This document shows, one piece after another, positions 18,401 through 27,699 of a stretch of DNA of 38,287 nucleotides. The stretch is from Gammaproteobacteria bacterium (GTDB lineage: Bacteria; Pseudomonadota; Gammaproteobacteria; Legionellales; Legionellaceae). The position numbers were made by a program, and so were the translations under genes. Position 1 is the first letter of the stretch. Each line of letters starts with the position of its first letter. The stretch is taken from contig JANSXK010000015.1 in NCBI GenBank assembly GCA_024742995.1, forward strand, positions 1-38,287. Reading direction: 5' to 3'. The notes below the pieces were generated by a model, which did not search any database, was not told the DNA's origin, and saw nothing but the letters and a program-made list of their open reading frames with translations.

Positions 18401-21145
18401 TTTTTCACCATCGGATATTGCGATTGCTCTAATCAAATTCTCTTTGTTGTCTGTGATAACCGCCATTTCCGAAATAGCACGTGTTGTAGTCACATAGAAA
18501 TTAGAAATATTGGTTGCAAATTTATCAACGCTATCCAGAAGACTTAGCCCACGCTTTTCATCTTTGCCTTGAGAAGCATAGGTTGTCAGCACGTAACCAT
18601 GGTCAATATGTCTTGCATCAACACTTCCTTTTTTTAAAACAATCTCTTTGTTCTCTAGGTTTTTAACTATTATGGCATCTTCTGTGATAGCCATAACTGT
18701 CCCTAAATTGGAGTTATGTATTCCTAGCGATTCATTGTTCCTTTTAAATTGAATTCTATCGCCCGTTAAAAGCTCGATTGAATCTTTATAATAAACCTCG
18801 ATTGGCCTTTCTAAATCCTTGTTTTCAAAACGAAACTCGGGCAAATGCTTTAGATGAAAATTTATTTTTTTGCCTGCAAATGACAGCGGCAGGCTCTTTT
18901 GTGCTTTATTTTTTTCCGACAGCGTACCAACGGTAAGATAATCACCAGTCTTAATCCCATATCTCGGAATACTTAAATTAAAACGAATCACATCATTTGG
19001 TTTGTAGTAAACACACTCACGTAGCTTTATTGAAGGCATGGCTCGCTCTTTTAATACATCCTGGCAATACACATCACCTTGCAATGAGGACTCCTCTTTT
19101 AAAGTTTCACGCATTATTTGAGTAATGTCTCGACGATTACTATGTCTTGGTGCAAAACAAAGCGTTATGTCTCGCTCAATTTTACTTAACGACAACCATT
19201 TTTGAGCTAGAAATTGAACCCGTTCATCATAAGTTTCTAGTTCTTCAACATGAGTCAATTTTTGAATCGCATCAAAAATCTCTCCACGTCCTGCATGAAT
19301 TGCGGACTCTTTTAAATCAGGATCTTTTTGCCGAAGATTGTCCGTCATTTCTGTTGTGTGAATGCCGTATTCTTGTGCGATTTCAAAAGGCTTGCCACTA
19401 GAAGGGGTTGGAAGCTGGGCTTTATCACCAACTGCTTTTAACTGCGCACCAAAATCATCCACGAGTTTTATGATTTTATGGAATTGCGGGTTAGAAAGCA
19501 TCGAACTTTCATCTACAACAAAGATGGTTTTAGACAAATCTCCTTTTAAAGATTTGAGGCGAGATAACTCACGCGCAAACGTTTTAGCATTAATATTTCC
19601 CTTGGTTTCAAGTTCATGTGCAGCACTTGAACCTGCTGTAATACCCCTTATATCGTAACCATGGATTGCTGACATTTCCTTGGCCAATTTCATCATCGTG
19701 GTTTTACCAGTGCCAGCAAACCCCTGAATTGCGATGAATCGATCTTTTGTGGTTAGAAAAGACGCCATAGCTCTTCTTTGCGATGAAGATAACGAAAACG
19801 CAAGCTCTGATTCTTTTTGTGAAATGAACTCTGAAACAAATTTATTGGAACAAATGGATGTGATTTTACCCTTGCCATTTTCTATACGAGCAACCGTCTC
19901 GCTCTCTAAAGTAAGTTGCCAAGGGGTAGTTAAAAGCGCTTCTTTAGTATAGGGATTTTGAGCGTTATATAAGTTTCCCTCTTTAATATTATCTAAAATC
20001 ACCTTATCAATTGCCTTTTCATTGACCGTGTAATTGGCTGCGATAACATGCTTTAGTGCTTCTTTTTTTAAATCTCTTAAACTAAAAGCAGCACTCATTT
20101 GACTGACTGATTCTATGGCAATATGTACAGCATCGATAGCATGTAAGCGCTCCATATCTCGCTCACCATAAAAAATATTTGTTATTTTTTGTTTAATAGA
20201 CTCGGTAAAACTGATCTCTCTAGGTAAATACGACTCTTTAACCGCCTTTTCTATATCAAAACCCATGTTATGGCAGGTTGTGTGCATATCCTTTTGCCAC
20301 TGCTCGAAATCAGTAATCTCATTTTCTATTTTTCCTACGCGTGTTCTTTTAGAAGCAATAGAAGCACCTTTGGCGCCATGAAGACCGCTTTCTTTCATAT
20401 CAGCCTTGATTTCTTCACGTCTTTTTGAATAATACTTAATCACTTCATCTGGAACGCTCGCTATTTCCCAAAACCCATCTCCATCCGATTTAAGCGCATA
20501 TCCAAGCTCCTTAGTTCGATTGGCAAGTTCATTGCGAAGTTTTAATCCGCCATATATATGGTGCTTCATGATTTGTTCAACGACCCCTTGCTTACCATTC
20601 ATATCACTAGCTAGCGAACGCCATTTGTCATCTTCACCAGCTGTTGCATTCATCACAACCAAATGACAATGGGTGCCAGGATCTCCGGCACGGGTACTGG
20701 GCTCTCGAAATGCAGCTACTAGAAAATTTCTCGTATTTTGATATTCAACTCTCCCATCAACCAATACTCTTGTTTGTGCAAATTCTTTCTCCATCTCTTT
20801 GGCAAACCATTCAACCGTCTCATAAAATATGTCACCTAATCTTGGATCAGCGCCACTTTCCAAAAGAATCGAAAAGGATTTTGGAGCAGTAACAGTCATA
20901 TCAAACCCAGGCCGATGTTTGATCGTGCCATTTTCAATACGGCCCAATTGTTGTCCATTAGGTAATTTGCCACTCAGCAAATCGTGCATTTGTTGCTTAT
21001 CTACAGATTGTCCATATAATCCTAGAGTTTGTGCACCAGTTCCAATCCAGCGCATGCTTTTAGCATCATTTTGATAGTAATTAACGACATCCATGTAGTA
21101 TTTGGTAGCGCCCTCAGCACTTTTAAGTGGTTCGATACTTAACAT
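15407..21145 (-). CDS. traI: TraI: MOBF relaxase-helicase with C-terminal TOPRIM primase-like domain
   Basis: A 1912-aa multifunctional relaxase. The N-terminal TrwC-type domain (about 1-300) has paired tyrosines Y16/Y17 and Y24/Y25, HRPGFDMTVTAPKS (77-90) and the metal motif THCHLV (H159, H161). The first metal histidine of F and R388 is replaced by E148 in FREPSTR. The helicase part has Walker A GFAGTGKTT (475-483), Walker B VVDESS (about 543-548) and a late TTYASQGKD motif. After a long helical middle, a TOPRIM-like domain lies about 1715-1800, with YIAEGFETAG and AADNDGEN. It should nick oriT, unwind and possibly prime the transferred strand. Last gene of the tra operon, 18 bp after traD, with an AGGA ribosome site. 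Confidence 0.95.
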   Translation of the reverse strand: MLSIEPLKSAEGATKYYMDVVNYYQNDAKSMRWIGTGAQTLGLYGQSVDKQQMHDLLSGKLPNGQQLGRIENGTIKHRPGFDMTVTAPKSFSILLESGADPRLGDIFYETVEWFAKEMEKEFAQTRVLVDGRVEYQNTRNFLVAAFREPSTRAGDPGTHCHLVVMNATAGEDDKWRSLASDMNGKQGVVEQIMKHHIYGGLKLRNELANRTKELGYALKSDGDGFWEIASVPDEVIKYYSKRREEIKADMKESGLHGAKGASIASKRTRVGKIENEITDFEQWQKDMHTTCHNMGFDIEKAVKESYLPREISFTESIKQKITNIFYGERDMERLHAIDAVHIAIESVSQMSAAFSLRDLKKEALKHVIAANYTVNEKAIDKVILDNIKEGNLYNAQNPYTKEALLTTPWQLTLESETVARIENGKGKITSICSNKFVSEFISQKESELAFSLSSSQRRAMASFLTTKDRFIAIQGFAGTGKTTMMKLAKEMSAIHGYDIRGITAGSSAAHELETKGNINAKTFARELSRLKSLKGDLSKTIFVVDESSMLSNPQFHKIIKLVDDFGAQLKAVGDKAQLPTPSSGKPFEIAQEYGIHTTEMTDNLRQKDPDLKESAIHAGRGEIFDAIQKLTHVEELETYDERVQFLAQKWLSLSKIERDITLCFAPRHSNRRDITQIMRETLKEESSLQGDVYCQDVLKERAMPSIKLRECVYYKPNDVIRFNLSIPRYGIKTGDYLTVGTLSEKNKAQKSLPLSFAGKKINFHLKHLPEFRFENKDLERPIEVYYKDSIELLTGDRIQFKRNNESLGIHNSNLGTVMAITEDAIIVKNLENKEIVLKKGSVDARHIDHGYVLTTYASQGKDEKRGLSLLDSVDKFATNISNFYVTTTRAISEMAVITDNKENLIRAIAISDGEKHSSLETTDASLLSRHNERFKDNRHSLELQNVIEKKLSKEEAWQGLEDKISTYVEAKKEDNKALASTLAHEIVKNPNLYRLSRLRLGFTSKTYRRDAFKYETITKFTQFPEREKALFSDVKRYVRSNQKIAGLFAHLKEYDVETKSLDEAKIEDTKAYKAQIYAKIHEFKVKRNGMASKITDNLDAYKPHLAHYSIGQLNRIGLLEYDLYKESKNAESRLDKLGGYSAHHALRQKVFEFVSSDLERSPQIALQIKRDSKLAHPYVLEAAALLNKEGHEVWRDIHKSGAVAKNTLFRQGLSPESREVFDMVAEFSSTRFELQNLWTNQARDNPENTKKIFDNPKFQSLDKLKNALNAKILETKGHAEVLSYFKISPDLVSKNALKHQYQENVTTYVNNKGDFKAKLLAVSSINQDIKGHYPSLLSSQVDMKVLGRYLKVVQRQEYLKNLPQDEREAYKSYLSYEHLARSSARCWQMVYQEGALKKAKGDLVFKAKNFADLRNQIAFELKNSPYLEQILQHEGKDKEKILERATLHANKLESSHDTLVAQNTRPSLKEPNAHISIKQNEHLDAATINEALMSCPETSYSSIFGEPKSKNMQELCYSDGLVVTLKGDSRGLWYDFVEGKGGSPIQAIMRERGVDFLDALKIGSEIADINNYDFKMLPTRSTPAQNQSKNINDLKNKTQMVKSIWGASLDLKSTLAERYLKEHRGIELENLDARFLPKGASHIDLKEGQIINRVNKIPAIVYAARDSKGDLTGLQRIYLDPKTGGKNPQMQQAKMVKLSKGVIAGSAVLIQKGMRGSPLYIAEGFETAGSIAMAVSHATVIASLGIDNMKNLDDFIKKYQSKNVIIAADNDGENANTHKKISTIIESYTNKGVDIKAIYPEILEGRNTDWNDVLLKRGVQEIKNQVFNKSSFIPKNNEIDVLDKKDLEKIKLDSFVKHENINISAIHETTKNLNVDKNKELINSINIHNNLNKSISSPSINSQKNIEKDMDL

Positions 21146-21163
21146 TTTTTTCCTATAGACAAT

Positions 21164-23047
21164 TTATAAAAGCTCGTTTGGACAAGGTTCTTGTGTGATC
21201 TCATTTTCTTTATTAGCAATACCTTTCATTTCTGACGCCATGGCTTTATTTTTAAAAGTTTTATCAGTACTCACAAGAAATGGATCGCTATAAGCGTCCA
21301 CTAATTTTTCGACTTTTTGTCTTAGTGGATCTTCGTCTAATACCCTTGGGATAAATTCTTCATGAATTATTGGATAATCAACATAGGAAATCTTAACTTT
21401 TGCAGCAGGGAAATTACCTTTGACACGCAAATAGCCCGTTAAATCATCGGCTGTTTGAATTTCTATCGGCAGAACAAGCGGCTCTCTTTTTTTCTGTTTT
21501 GATACAGAAATACCATCACGCATGGTATTAGCACCATAGCTAATTGATTCATTAACTTCCTCAATCTCAGAATCACCAATATTTTTTGAGGCATAACTAG
21601 CATCTGCTTCTTCTGGTTGTCTTAAAAAAAGCCTGGTGGATGCAAGGTTTGATATCTTAGTTGCTCCATCATAACCGTACGTCGTTCTAAGTTGAGATGC
21701 ACCATGATATCCAAGCAAAAAACTGCCACCAAATTTCCTACCTTCGGCTTGAGAACCACTTAAAAATGGCAACACATGCAATGAATCAAGCTCATCCAAA
21801 ATAAACCAAATTCTTCTATTTTGACTAGGCTTTAAGCCCAATAACTCCTTAGTCGCGGTATTCATCCACGCCGAAATCAAAGGCGTCAATGTTGCATGTT
21901 TGCGTCCTTCAGAACTTATAAACAAAGACGAAGAATCATGATCGTTTAAAATCCAGTTGCGAATCGAAAATACTTCTCCTTCATTGTTTAAATACAGCAG
22001 TGACTTTAAATAAGTAGCCATTACTGTTTTTACATTAAGTGCCGTTTTTTGAACTTTTTCCGACACCAGGGACTCAGCCTCAGTATGGCGTAATAAATCA
22101 TGAATTTTTCCAAGATCTGCTGTCAAAAGATATTGAAGCAACAAAAGATTTGAGCGCTCTGGATGATTACGTAATTCGTGTGCGGCTGATACGAAAATCA
22201 TTCTAGCCGCTTTAATCCAAAATGGATCCATCGAGTTTCCAACTGGCATCGGGATGATTGCCTCAACTAAGGCTTCTAAATCTGCTTTATCTTCACATTC
22301 GGCCCAAACATGCCATGCCTTTCCTCTCCAATCTAAAGGATTTAAAATAATATCTTGGTCTTCTCGATAGAACTTAGATAAATAAGTGCCGCCTTTGTCG
22401 TAAATAATTGCTCTATCACCTTTTGCTCTAATTTCAGTCAATAGCTTTTGAATAACGGCCGTTTTACCAGCACCGGTTGTACCTACAATTTGAATATGTT
22501 GTCTTTCCGAGCCAAATGGCAGTGGGACTCCAGCAAGTTTATAAGGCGAGACTTTTCCTTTCTTTTTGATTAACTCTTCAAGAGTTGGGCCATCAACTAA
22601 ATAAGAACCGCGAATAACCGATGATTCGCTTTGCTTTTTACCTCTTTGATAAAGCCAAATAAGGATGAATATCATTACAATCGGTGTCGCAATCACCCCT
22701 TCCAACACGCTCAACATCAGAGTTTTTTCCAGATTTTTTATCGTGTTTACAACAAGCGGTACTTTGACGATTAAATCAGAGGACAACAAATGAATCTTGT
22801 CATTAGGCGCACGAATCATTTGTTTTGAATGATCACCAATAAGGCTTAATCCCAAGGCTTTGATATACTCGACACTGATATATCGCTCATATGTGCTTGT
22901 GTTACAGTAAAGTGCCGCTCCCGATAACAAAATAATGATGATTCCAAATGCGCTCGCAATTTTCTTGCCCACTTGAGAAAACATCCGGAGGTTGTGCAAA
23001 AAAGTCTGACCACCTCTGATAAATAGTTTTGTGGATTTTTCGTTCAA
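21164..23047 (-). CDS. traD: TraD type IV coupling protein ATPase
   Basis: The T4CP that recruits the relaxosome to the secretion channel. N-terminal membrane helices (roughly 25-50 and 100-125), Walker A GTTGAGKTAV about 190, Walker B WFILDELDSL about 416, and the family motif GYHGASQLRTTYG. At 627 aa it is shorter than F TraD (717 aa) and lacks its long C-terminal tail. I chose the TTG at 23047, which has GGAG 6 nt upstream; an in-frame TTG at 23059 would add four residues but has no ribosome site. A plus-strand gene separates it from traG, so it either has its own promoter or is read through that gene in antisense. Confidence 0.93.
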   Translation of the reverse strand: MNEKSTKLFIRGGQTFLHNLRMFSQVGKKIASAFGIIIILLSGAALYCNTSTYERYISVEYIKALGLSLIGDHSKQMIRAPNDKIHLLSSDLIVKVPLVVNTIKNLEKTLMLSVLEGVIATPIVMIFILIWLYQRGKKQSESSVIRGSYLVDGPTLEELIKKKGKVSPYKLAGVPLPFGSERQHIQIVGTTGAGKTAVIQKLLTEIRAKGDRAIIYDKGGTYLSKFYREDQDIILNPLDWRGKAWHVWAECEDKADLEALVEAIIPMPVGNSMDPFWIKAARMIFVSAAHELRNHPERSNLLLLQYLLTADLGKIHDLLRHTEAESLVSEKVQKTALNVKTVMATYLKSLLYLNNEGEVFSIRNWILNDHDSSSLFISSEGRKHATLTPLISAWMNTATKELLGLKPSQNRRIWFILDELDSLHVLPFLSGSQAEGRKFGGSFLLGYHGASQLRTTYGYDGATKISNLASTRLFLRQPEEADASYASKNIGDSEIEEVNESISYGANTMRDGISVSKQKKREPLVLPIEIQTADDLTGYLRVKGNFPAAKVKISYVDYPIIHEEFIPRVLDEDPLRQKVEKLVDAYSDPFLVSTDKTFKNKAMASEMKGIANKENEITQEPCPNELL

Positions 23048-23114
23048 ACTTGACTCCAAAGGTATATAAATAAAACTGAAATTAGGCTAAAATGTAGTAA
23101 AAGGAGAAAACAAA

Positions 23115-23585
23115 ATGGACAAAGCAGCCCAAGAAAAGTGCGTAATTCATTCTTTGAAAGAGTTAACCCAAGAAGAAAGGCAGCAGGCTTATAAATTGCC
23201 TCGAAAAGCAGGTATGATTGCCTTTCTAATAGAGATTTTTGTGATAACTGCTTTTGGCCTTTATCCACACTCAAGCCATGGCATAGATTGGTCTTCTGTC
23301 GATTTGATAATAGAAACGGGCTTTGTTGTGATGAGTACTGGTGCTGTAATTTCTTTGACTTTGAAAAAATCTCTCTCATCTTTAGGCCTGGTTTTACTTG
23401 ATAAAATGTATATGAATCCATCCTTTGGAGAGACAAATCAGCCTTTTTCACGCTCACAATCGCATTCATGCCATAGCCAAAGCTATAGTGGTCATATGAG
23501 CATAAATCCGAGCTCAGGGCACTCCATGGTAGGCAGCAGTCGCACTGACACATCTGGAAATCCTTTTGGATCACGTTCATGGTAA
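23115..23585 (+). CDS. Small membrane protein, candidate entry-exclusion protein (traS position)
   Basis: A 156-aa plus-strand gene inside an otherwise minus-strand operon. AAGGAG lies 8 nt before its ATG. The protein has a charged N-terminus, two hydrophobic segments (about 32-51 and 65-83) and a Ser/His-rich tail (about 110-156). In F, the space between traG and traD is occupied by traS and traT; TraS (149 aa) is an inner-membrane entry-exclusion protein. Size, membrane nature and position agree, but I see no sequence match, so the role is inferred. It ends 3 bp from the end of traG. A 182-aa minus-strand reading of the same DNA has no ribosome site or recognisable features and was set aside. 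Confidence 0.65.
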   Translation: MDKAAQEKCVIHSLKELTQEERQQAYKLPRKAGMIAFLIEIFVITAFGLYPHSSHGIDWSSVDLIIETGFVVMSTGAVISLTLKKSLSSLGLVLLDKMYMNPSFGETNQPFSRSQSHSCHSQSYSGHMSINPSSGHSMVGSSRTDTSGNPFGSRSW

Positions 23586-23588
23586 TCA

Positions 23589-26318
23589 TCATTTTTTCTC
23601 TGGCTCAGCTTTAGATTGCTCTACAATGATTGACTGCATTACTTTAGAGCCATCCTCTATAAGAGGTTTTGTTCTTTCTGAAATGCTCGACGTTGTTTGA
23701 GCAAATTCTTTTTCAACAACGTTCTTGATATCTGGGTCAACATGTCCTGTGTTTAGGTTTTTCATTAAGCCATCAAACGAGCCTTGATATTGAGACAACG
23801 CATTATCAACCTCTTTTTGACCTGCAATTTGAGATTTATAGGCATTGTGCTTATGTAATACTGATTCAGCCCCAATAGGATGCGCTCTATTAAATTGACT
23901 GATGCTTTGGGAGGTCTTTTCTTTTACAAACTCACGAGCATATCCAGTTGCAAGCTGTGGATCGTGTCTTATAAGCTCTTCTGCTTGCTGTAAGCCAATT
24001 TTACCCGTGCTATTAGGGGCACGCTGATGAGACAACCAATCGACAAAACCGGTTTGTGCATCTAAATTAATTGCTGATATTTGCTCGTTAGAAATGTTGG
24101 CTTGTTGATGATAACCTTCCGACTCTGCAAAACTGGCCAACGCTTCATCCCGGTAATGCGTGGACTTGTCATAGCCTGTCGAGAAATTGTGAGCAAGTCT
24201 GTCACTCTTGTCATCAAAAGTTCGAAAATGTTCATCTTGAGTTGCTTGTCTTGCTTCATTAACCACATCTGTTAAATGATTCTCCTCACTAAAGCGTCGC
24301 CCATCATTGTACAAACGTGCATCTTGTTTTGAATTCGAGTGATCCCACTCCTTCCTTCCATTTGCACCAATCTCCCCATGTGCATTTAATCCTGGAACTT
24401 TCCCCGTACCAAAACCAAATGTGCCCCCTATAGAAACACTCTTAGATCCCAATACCTTAGTTGCCTCATCCCTTGAAATATTATGCTCTTTGGCAAAGGT
24501 ATCCACCAAGTTTGATACTTTAGATGCTGCTGTATTAAATCCTGATGAGTTTGAAATTTGATGGCCTGCACCACTTTGTGCACCATGTGATACTGCATCG
24601 CCAAGCTCAGCCAAGCTTCGAAGTGATGCTGAATATTGTTCACCTGCAGCACTAGATTTATTAAAACCAGCAGTCATAGCCCTATCTGACATTTGTGAAA
24701 ATGCTTCCCGCGTGCTTTCTCCTAATTGAATATTAAGAGGCGTGTGCGACATAGCGCCACTCATAGATAGCGTTTGACTTCCATCCCTTGCAATTTTTGC
24801 AGTAGAGCCACCATCTAGGCTTGTCTCAACCCCGCCCATCGATACTCTGGCATTTCTATCAGTATGGAATGCGCTATTATTGAAGCTGTTATCATTGGCA
24901 AGATGCGTATTCCCATAACTATAATTACCCGTTTGAATTTCTTCAGCAGAACTGGTGGCAGCATTTTGAGCAACGCCCATTGCCTGTTGAGCGCCTGATA
25001 TAAAACCACCAACCTGTCGATTGATAAACATAAAGCTTAACCCAATTGTTAAAATTGCAAGATAACCACCCAATACCGTAATGCTTTCATAAGTTTGATT
25101 AATACCTGTCTGATAAGAAAGCGTGCCTTGATTTCCAGAAGATACGTAAAACCCTGAAATCGAAGTCATTGCATAGTTAAGCACCGTAAAAATTGGCGGC
25201 CAAAGCGCAAGCCATACATATAAAGTCACATAAAACTTTAAAAAAGACAGCCCAATTGGAAATGGCAAGAAAAAGGGAATGAAAACAAAAAATCCAATCA
25301 AAACACTAAACAAAATACATTGTAAAATAGGCAGCCAATATGCGGCCATTAATCCAATATTAGCCCAAGCAGCAGGCGCTTTTTCAGATGCTCTGCTTTC
25401 TGAAAAGCTTTCAATAGCGGCCTTAGAATTAAGTCTCGCACCCATTGAAAAAATCCCATCACGTACTGCATTAGCAATCATGTTTTGTTGAATAATAACG
25501 GATGCATCTCCCGACATTTTCGTCAAATAATTGTAGCTCACCGGTAAGTATTTAATAAAATTTGCTTGCGCATCCGTTCTGTTCCCAAATGCAAATCCCG
25601 CGTATTTGGCTTTTGCATCTTCTACCACAGTTGCCCATTGACCATCCAATAATGCGGCTGCATCGAAGCATGACTTAAACTTGCTATTAAACATAAACCC
25701 TCTGGCAACAGAGGCGTTAATCTTCACTTTATTCCAAATATTTGGCTCATTCACAAGTTCTTTAATGGTGTAGCGGTTATACAACAAATCATAAAAAACA
25801 CATTGCTGCATAAACTTTTGCATATTGGCATTGAAATCTGGATCGGTAATTTTGATATGACTTGCTGATAAAAAGAGCTTTGCACCCATAATCATACCGG
25901 AATCTCGATAACTCATATCATTGGGTGAATGAAAAATAAGCTCCAAAAGATAGGTGACCCCATCGCTAATGCTGCTGGAAAGACTCCCAACTATGCCTAA
26001 AACAAGCGGCACATTATCTACGCGTAACGCTGGATTTTGTAAATCAATCGTCCTGTCATGAATCATGACATCACACGTTGGTCTCATAATCAATATCATT
26101 GCTAATGCATATTTGAGTAAAAACCCAAACAAATGACGGACATCACGCTTTAATATAAATTGCCCGGCCGTCCAAAACCCACCAAGAGCAATGGCGATAT
26201 AAAATAGTTGAGAAAAACTATGCGAGTTTTGTGCATTAAAAAGACCAGCCACCGCGTTATAAAACGCCTTTAATAGCTCGCCACCCGTTACTGTATAGAC
26301 ATTCAAAACAACAGACAT
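23589..26318 (-). CDS. traG: TraG: inner-membrane mating-pair stabilisation and pilus assembly protein
   Basis: A 909-aa protein, close to F TraG (938 aa). The N-terminal half carries several membrane helices (about 32-80, 330-385, 415-435 regions) and Cys-containing periplasmic loops. The C-terminal half is long, polar and Ser/Asn/Gln-rich, as in the TraG periplasmic domain, which in F stabilises mating pairs and recognises TraS of a recipient. Start ATG with GAGG 7 nt upstream; 4 bp after traH. The gene order H-G-(exclusion)-D matches F. Confidence 0.92.
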   Translation of the reverse strand: MSVVLNVYTVTGGELLKAFYNAVAGLFNAQNSHSFSQLFYIAIALGGFWTAGQFILKRDVRHLFGFLLKYALAMILIMRPTCDVMIHDRTIDLQNPALRVDNVPLVLGIVGSLSSSISDGVTYLLELIFHSPNDMSYRDSGMIMGAKLFLSASHIKITDPDFNANMQKFMQQCVFYDLLYNRYTIKELVNEPNIWNKVKINASVARGFMFNSKFKSCFDAAALLDGQWATVVEDAKAKYAGFAFGNRTDAQANFIKYLPVSYNYLTKMSGDASVIIQQNMIANAVRDGIFSMGARLNSKAAIESFSESRASEKAPAAWANIGLMAAYWLPILQCILFSVLIGFFVFIPFFLPFPIGLSFLKFYVTLYVWLALWPPIFTVLNYAMTSISGFYVSSGNQGTLSYQTGINQTYESITVLGGYLAILTIGLSFMFINRQVGGFISGAQQAMGVAQNAATSSAEEIQTGNYSYGNTHLANDNSFNNSAFHTDRNARVSMGGVETSLDGGSTAKIARDGSQTLSMSGAMSHTPLNIQLGESTREAFSQMSDRAMTAGFNKSSAAGEQYSASLRSLAELGDAVSHGAQSGAGHQISNSSGFNTAASKVSNLVDTFAKEHNISRDEATKVLGSKSVSIGGTFGFGTGKVPGLNAHGEIGANGRKEWDHSNSKQDARLYNDGRRFSEENHLTDVVNEARQATQDEHFRTFDDKSDRLAHNFSTGYDKSTHYRDEALASFAESEGYHQQANISNEQISAINLDAQTGFVDWLSHQRAPNSTGKIGLQQAEELIRHDPQLATGYAREFVKEKTSQSISQFNRAHPIGAESVLHKHNAYKSQIAGQKEVDNALSQYQGSFDGLMKNLNTGHVDPDIKNVVEKEFAQTTSSISERTKPLIEDGSKVMQSIIVEQSKAEPEKK

Positions 26319-26322
26319 CGTA

Positions 26323-27699
26323 TTACCTCAATTGACTTGCCCATTCTAAGGACTGATTTAATTCTGAAGACAACTCGCCCGCCAACATTTGCTCAATGGT
26401 TTGAGTTTCCTGAATCATCTGCATCGCAATGCTCATTCTTTGATGTGCCGTACTTTCCATCTTTGATAAATCATTGCGGACAGAAGCCAAATCCGATTGA
26501 AATGCCTTCATCATGGCATCAGGATATTGCATCACCCCTGCCAATCTTTTGATGGTTTCAAGATTGTCATTTAAATATCTAAACAACATATCAATGGCGA
26601 TGGCTTCTGAGTAACGAGTCACATCCACCAAAGAACTATCTTTCATATAAGCCATTTGAACAGAGATCATTTTCATAATAGGGTACTGTGTTGAGGCTAA
26701 AAGCCCTTGGATTTCCGGGCTTTGCTCTTGATTGCTTTTAATATTGGCAGCCATTTGCAAAATAAGCTCACTCACTTTTGAAGCAAGTCCTGCACTAGGG
26801 TTAATACTTTCATTAGCAAGTTTTGGATTTAAACATTTTGTTTGCTCATCGCAACGATACATTGAAACACTGCCGCCTTTTAAAAGCGCGCTAATCAAGT
26901 TTCTGTTGTTCGCCAAAGAAGGCAAGCGTTGAAAATGATTGCCATTTCCATCTCTGGTAATAATGATACTGCCCGATAACGACATCATCAGCTCTGAAAG
27001 ATCGGCATTGCTTAGGAAAAAATCGCTTTTCTTTAATGCATTCCATGCCAAATTGGTATTATCAATGACTTCTTCATTGTTACTATTTCCATCAATGACT
27101 TTGTCATAACTATAGTTACTACTGCCCTTACCGCAACCCTGGCGCGCTTGTGCCCAGTCAGAAAAAATATTTTTGGATTGCCCTATGGATTGGCAAGCGT
27201 GTTGTTGGGCTTGGCGTGTCCGAGGCCAAAGTCCTAAAACACTGGCTTCAGAAACTTGGCAGGTATTAAGATTTCCTTGATTAGCCCAGGTTGCAAAGTT
27301 AGCTGCTTTCGTGCCTACATTGCCTAATAAAGGAGTTGCTTGTTCAATTGCAAGCATAAACGCAAACCCCTGTGCATTGTTCATAATATTTTTTGAAAAA
27401 TCCACGAATTCCCTTCCTTTTACAAAAGATAATCCACCAAATGTTAAATCTATGCCGCCACATCCCGCTTCCACTTTTGGCCAGGAAAATCTCACAAACT
27501 GTAGATTTCGAATATTTGAACGTGCATATAAACTACCGCCCGTATAAAAACCAGCGCGCTGGCCTTGATAAGCACTGGCCCCAGTTACATTCGAGACCAT
27601 GTTTAATGAGTTAAAATAGTTTTGCATTTCATCTTCAAAGCCTTTGGCATGACTTAATTGCGCACTTAAGAGAAGAAAGACGCCTAATAGTTTTCTCAA
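26323..27699 (-). CDS. traH: TraH: periplasmic pilus assembly protein
   Basis: A 458-aa exported protein (F TraH 458 aa). Signal peptide about 1-18 (LLGVFLLLSAQLSHA), then the family pattern with YFNSLNMVSNVTGASAYQGQ, YTGGSLYARS and the Cys-containing VEAGCGGIDLTFGGLSF, all typical of TraH; the C-terminal third is helical. It belongs to the F pilus assembly/mating-pair group with TraF, TraU, TraW and TrbB. The start is TTG at 27699, overlapping the trbB stop (TTGA), with GGAG upstream. Confidence 0.94.
   Translation of the reverse strand: MRKLLGVFLLLSAQLSHAKGFEDEMQNYFNSLNMVSNVTGASAYQGQRAGFYTGGSLYARSNIRNLQFVRFSWPKVEAGCGGIDLTFGGLSFVKGREFVDFSKNIMNNAQGFAFMLAIEQATPLLGNVGTKAANFATWANQGNLNTCQVSEASVLGLWPRTRQAQQHACQSIGQSKNIFSDWAQARQGCGKGSSNYSYDKVIDGNSNNEEVIDNTNLAWNALKKSDFFLSNADLSELMMSLSGSIIITRDGNGNHFQRLPSLANNRNLISALLKGGSVSMYRCDEQTKCLNPKLANESINPSAGLASKVSELILQMAANIKSNQEQSPEIQGLLASTQYPIMKMISVQMAYMKDSSLVDVTRYSEAIAIDMLFRYLNDNLETIKRLAGVMQYPDAMMKAFQSDLASVRNDLSKMESTAHQRMSIAMQMIQETQTIEQMLAGELSSELNQSLEWASQLR

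Noticed and set aside
23044-23592. 182-aa minus-strand ORF between traG and traD
   Set aside because: No ribosome site, overlaps the traD start, no recognisable domain; the plus-strand gene over the same DNA has a strong ribosome site and sensible membrane topology.
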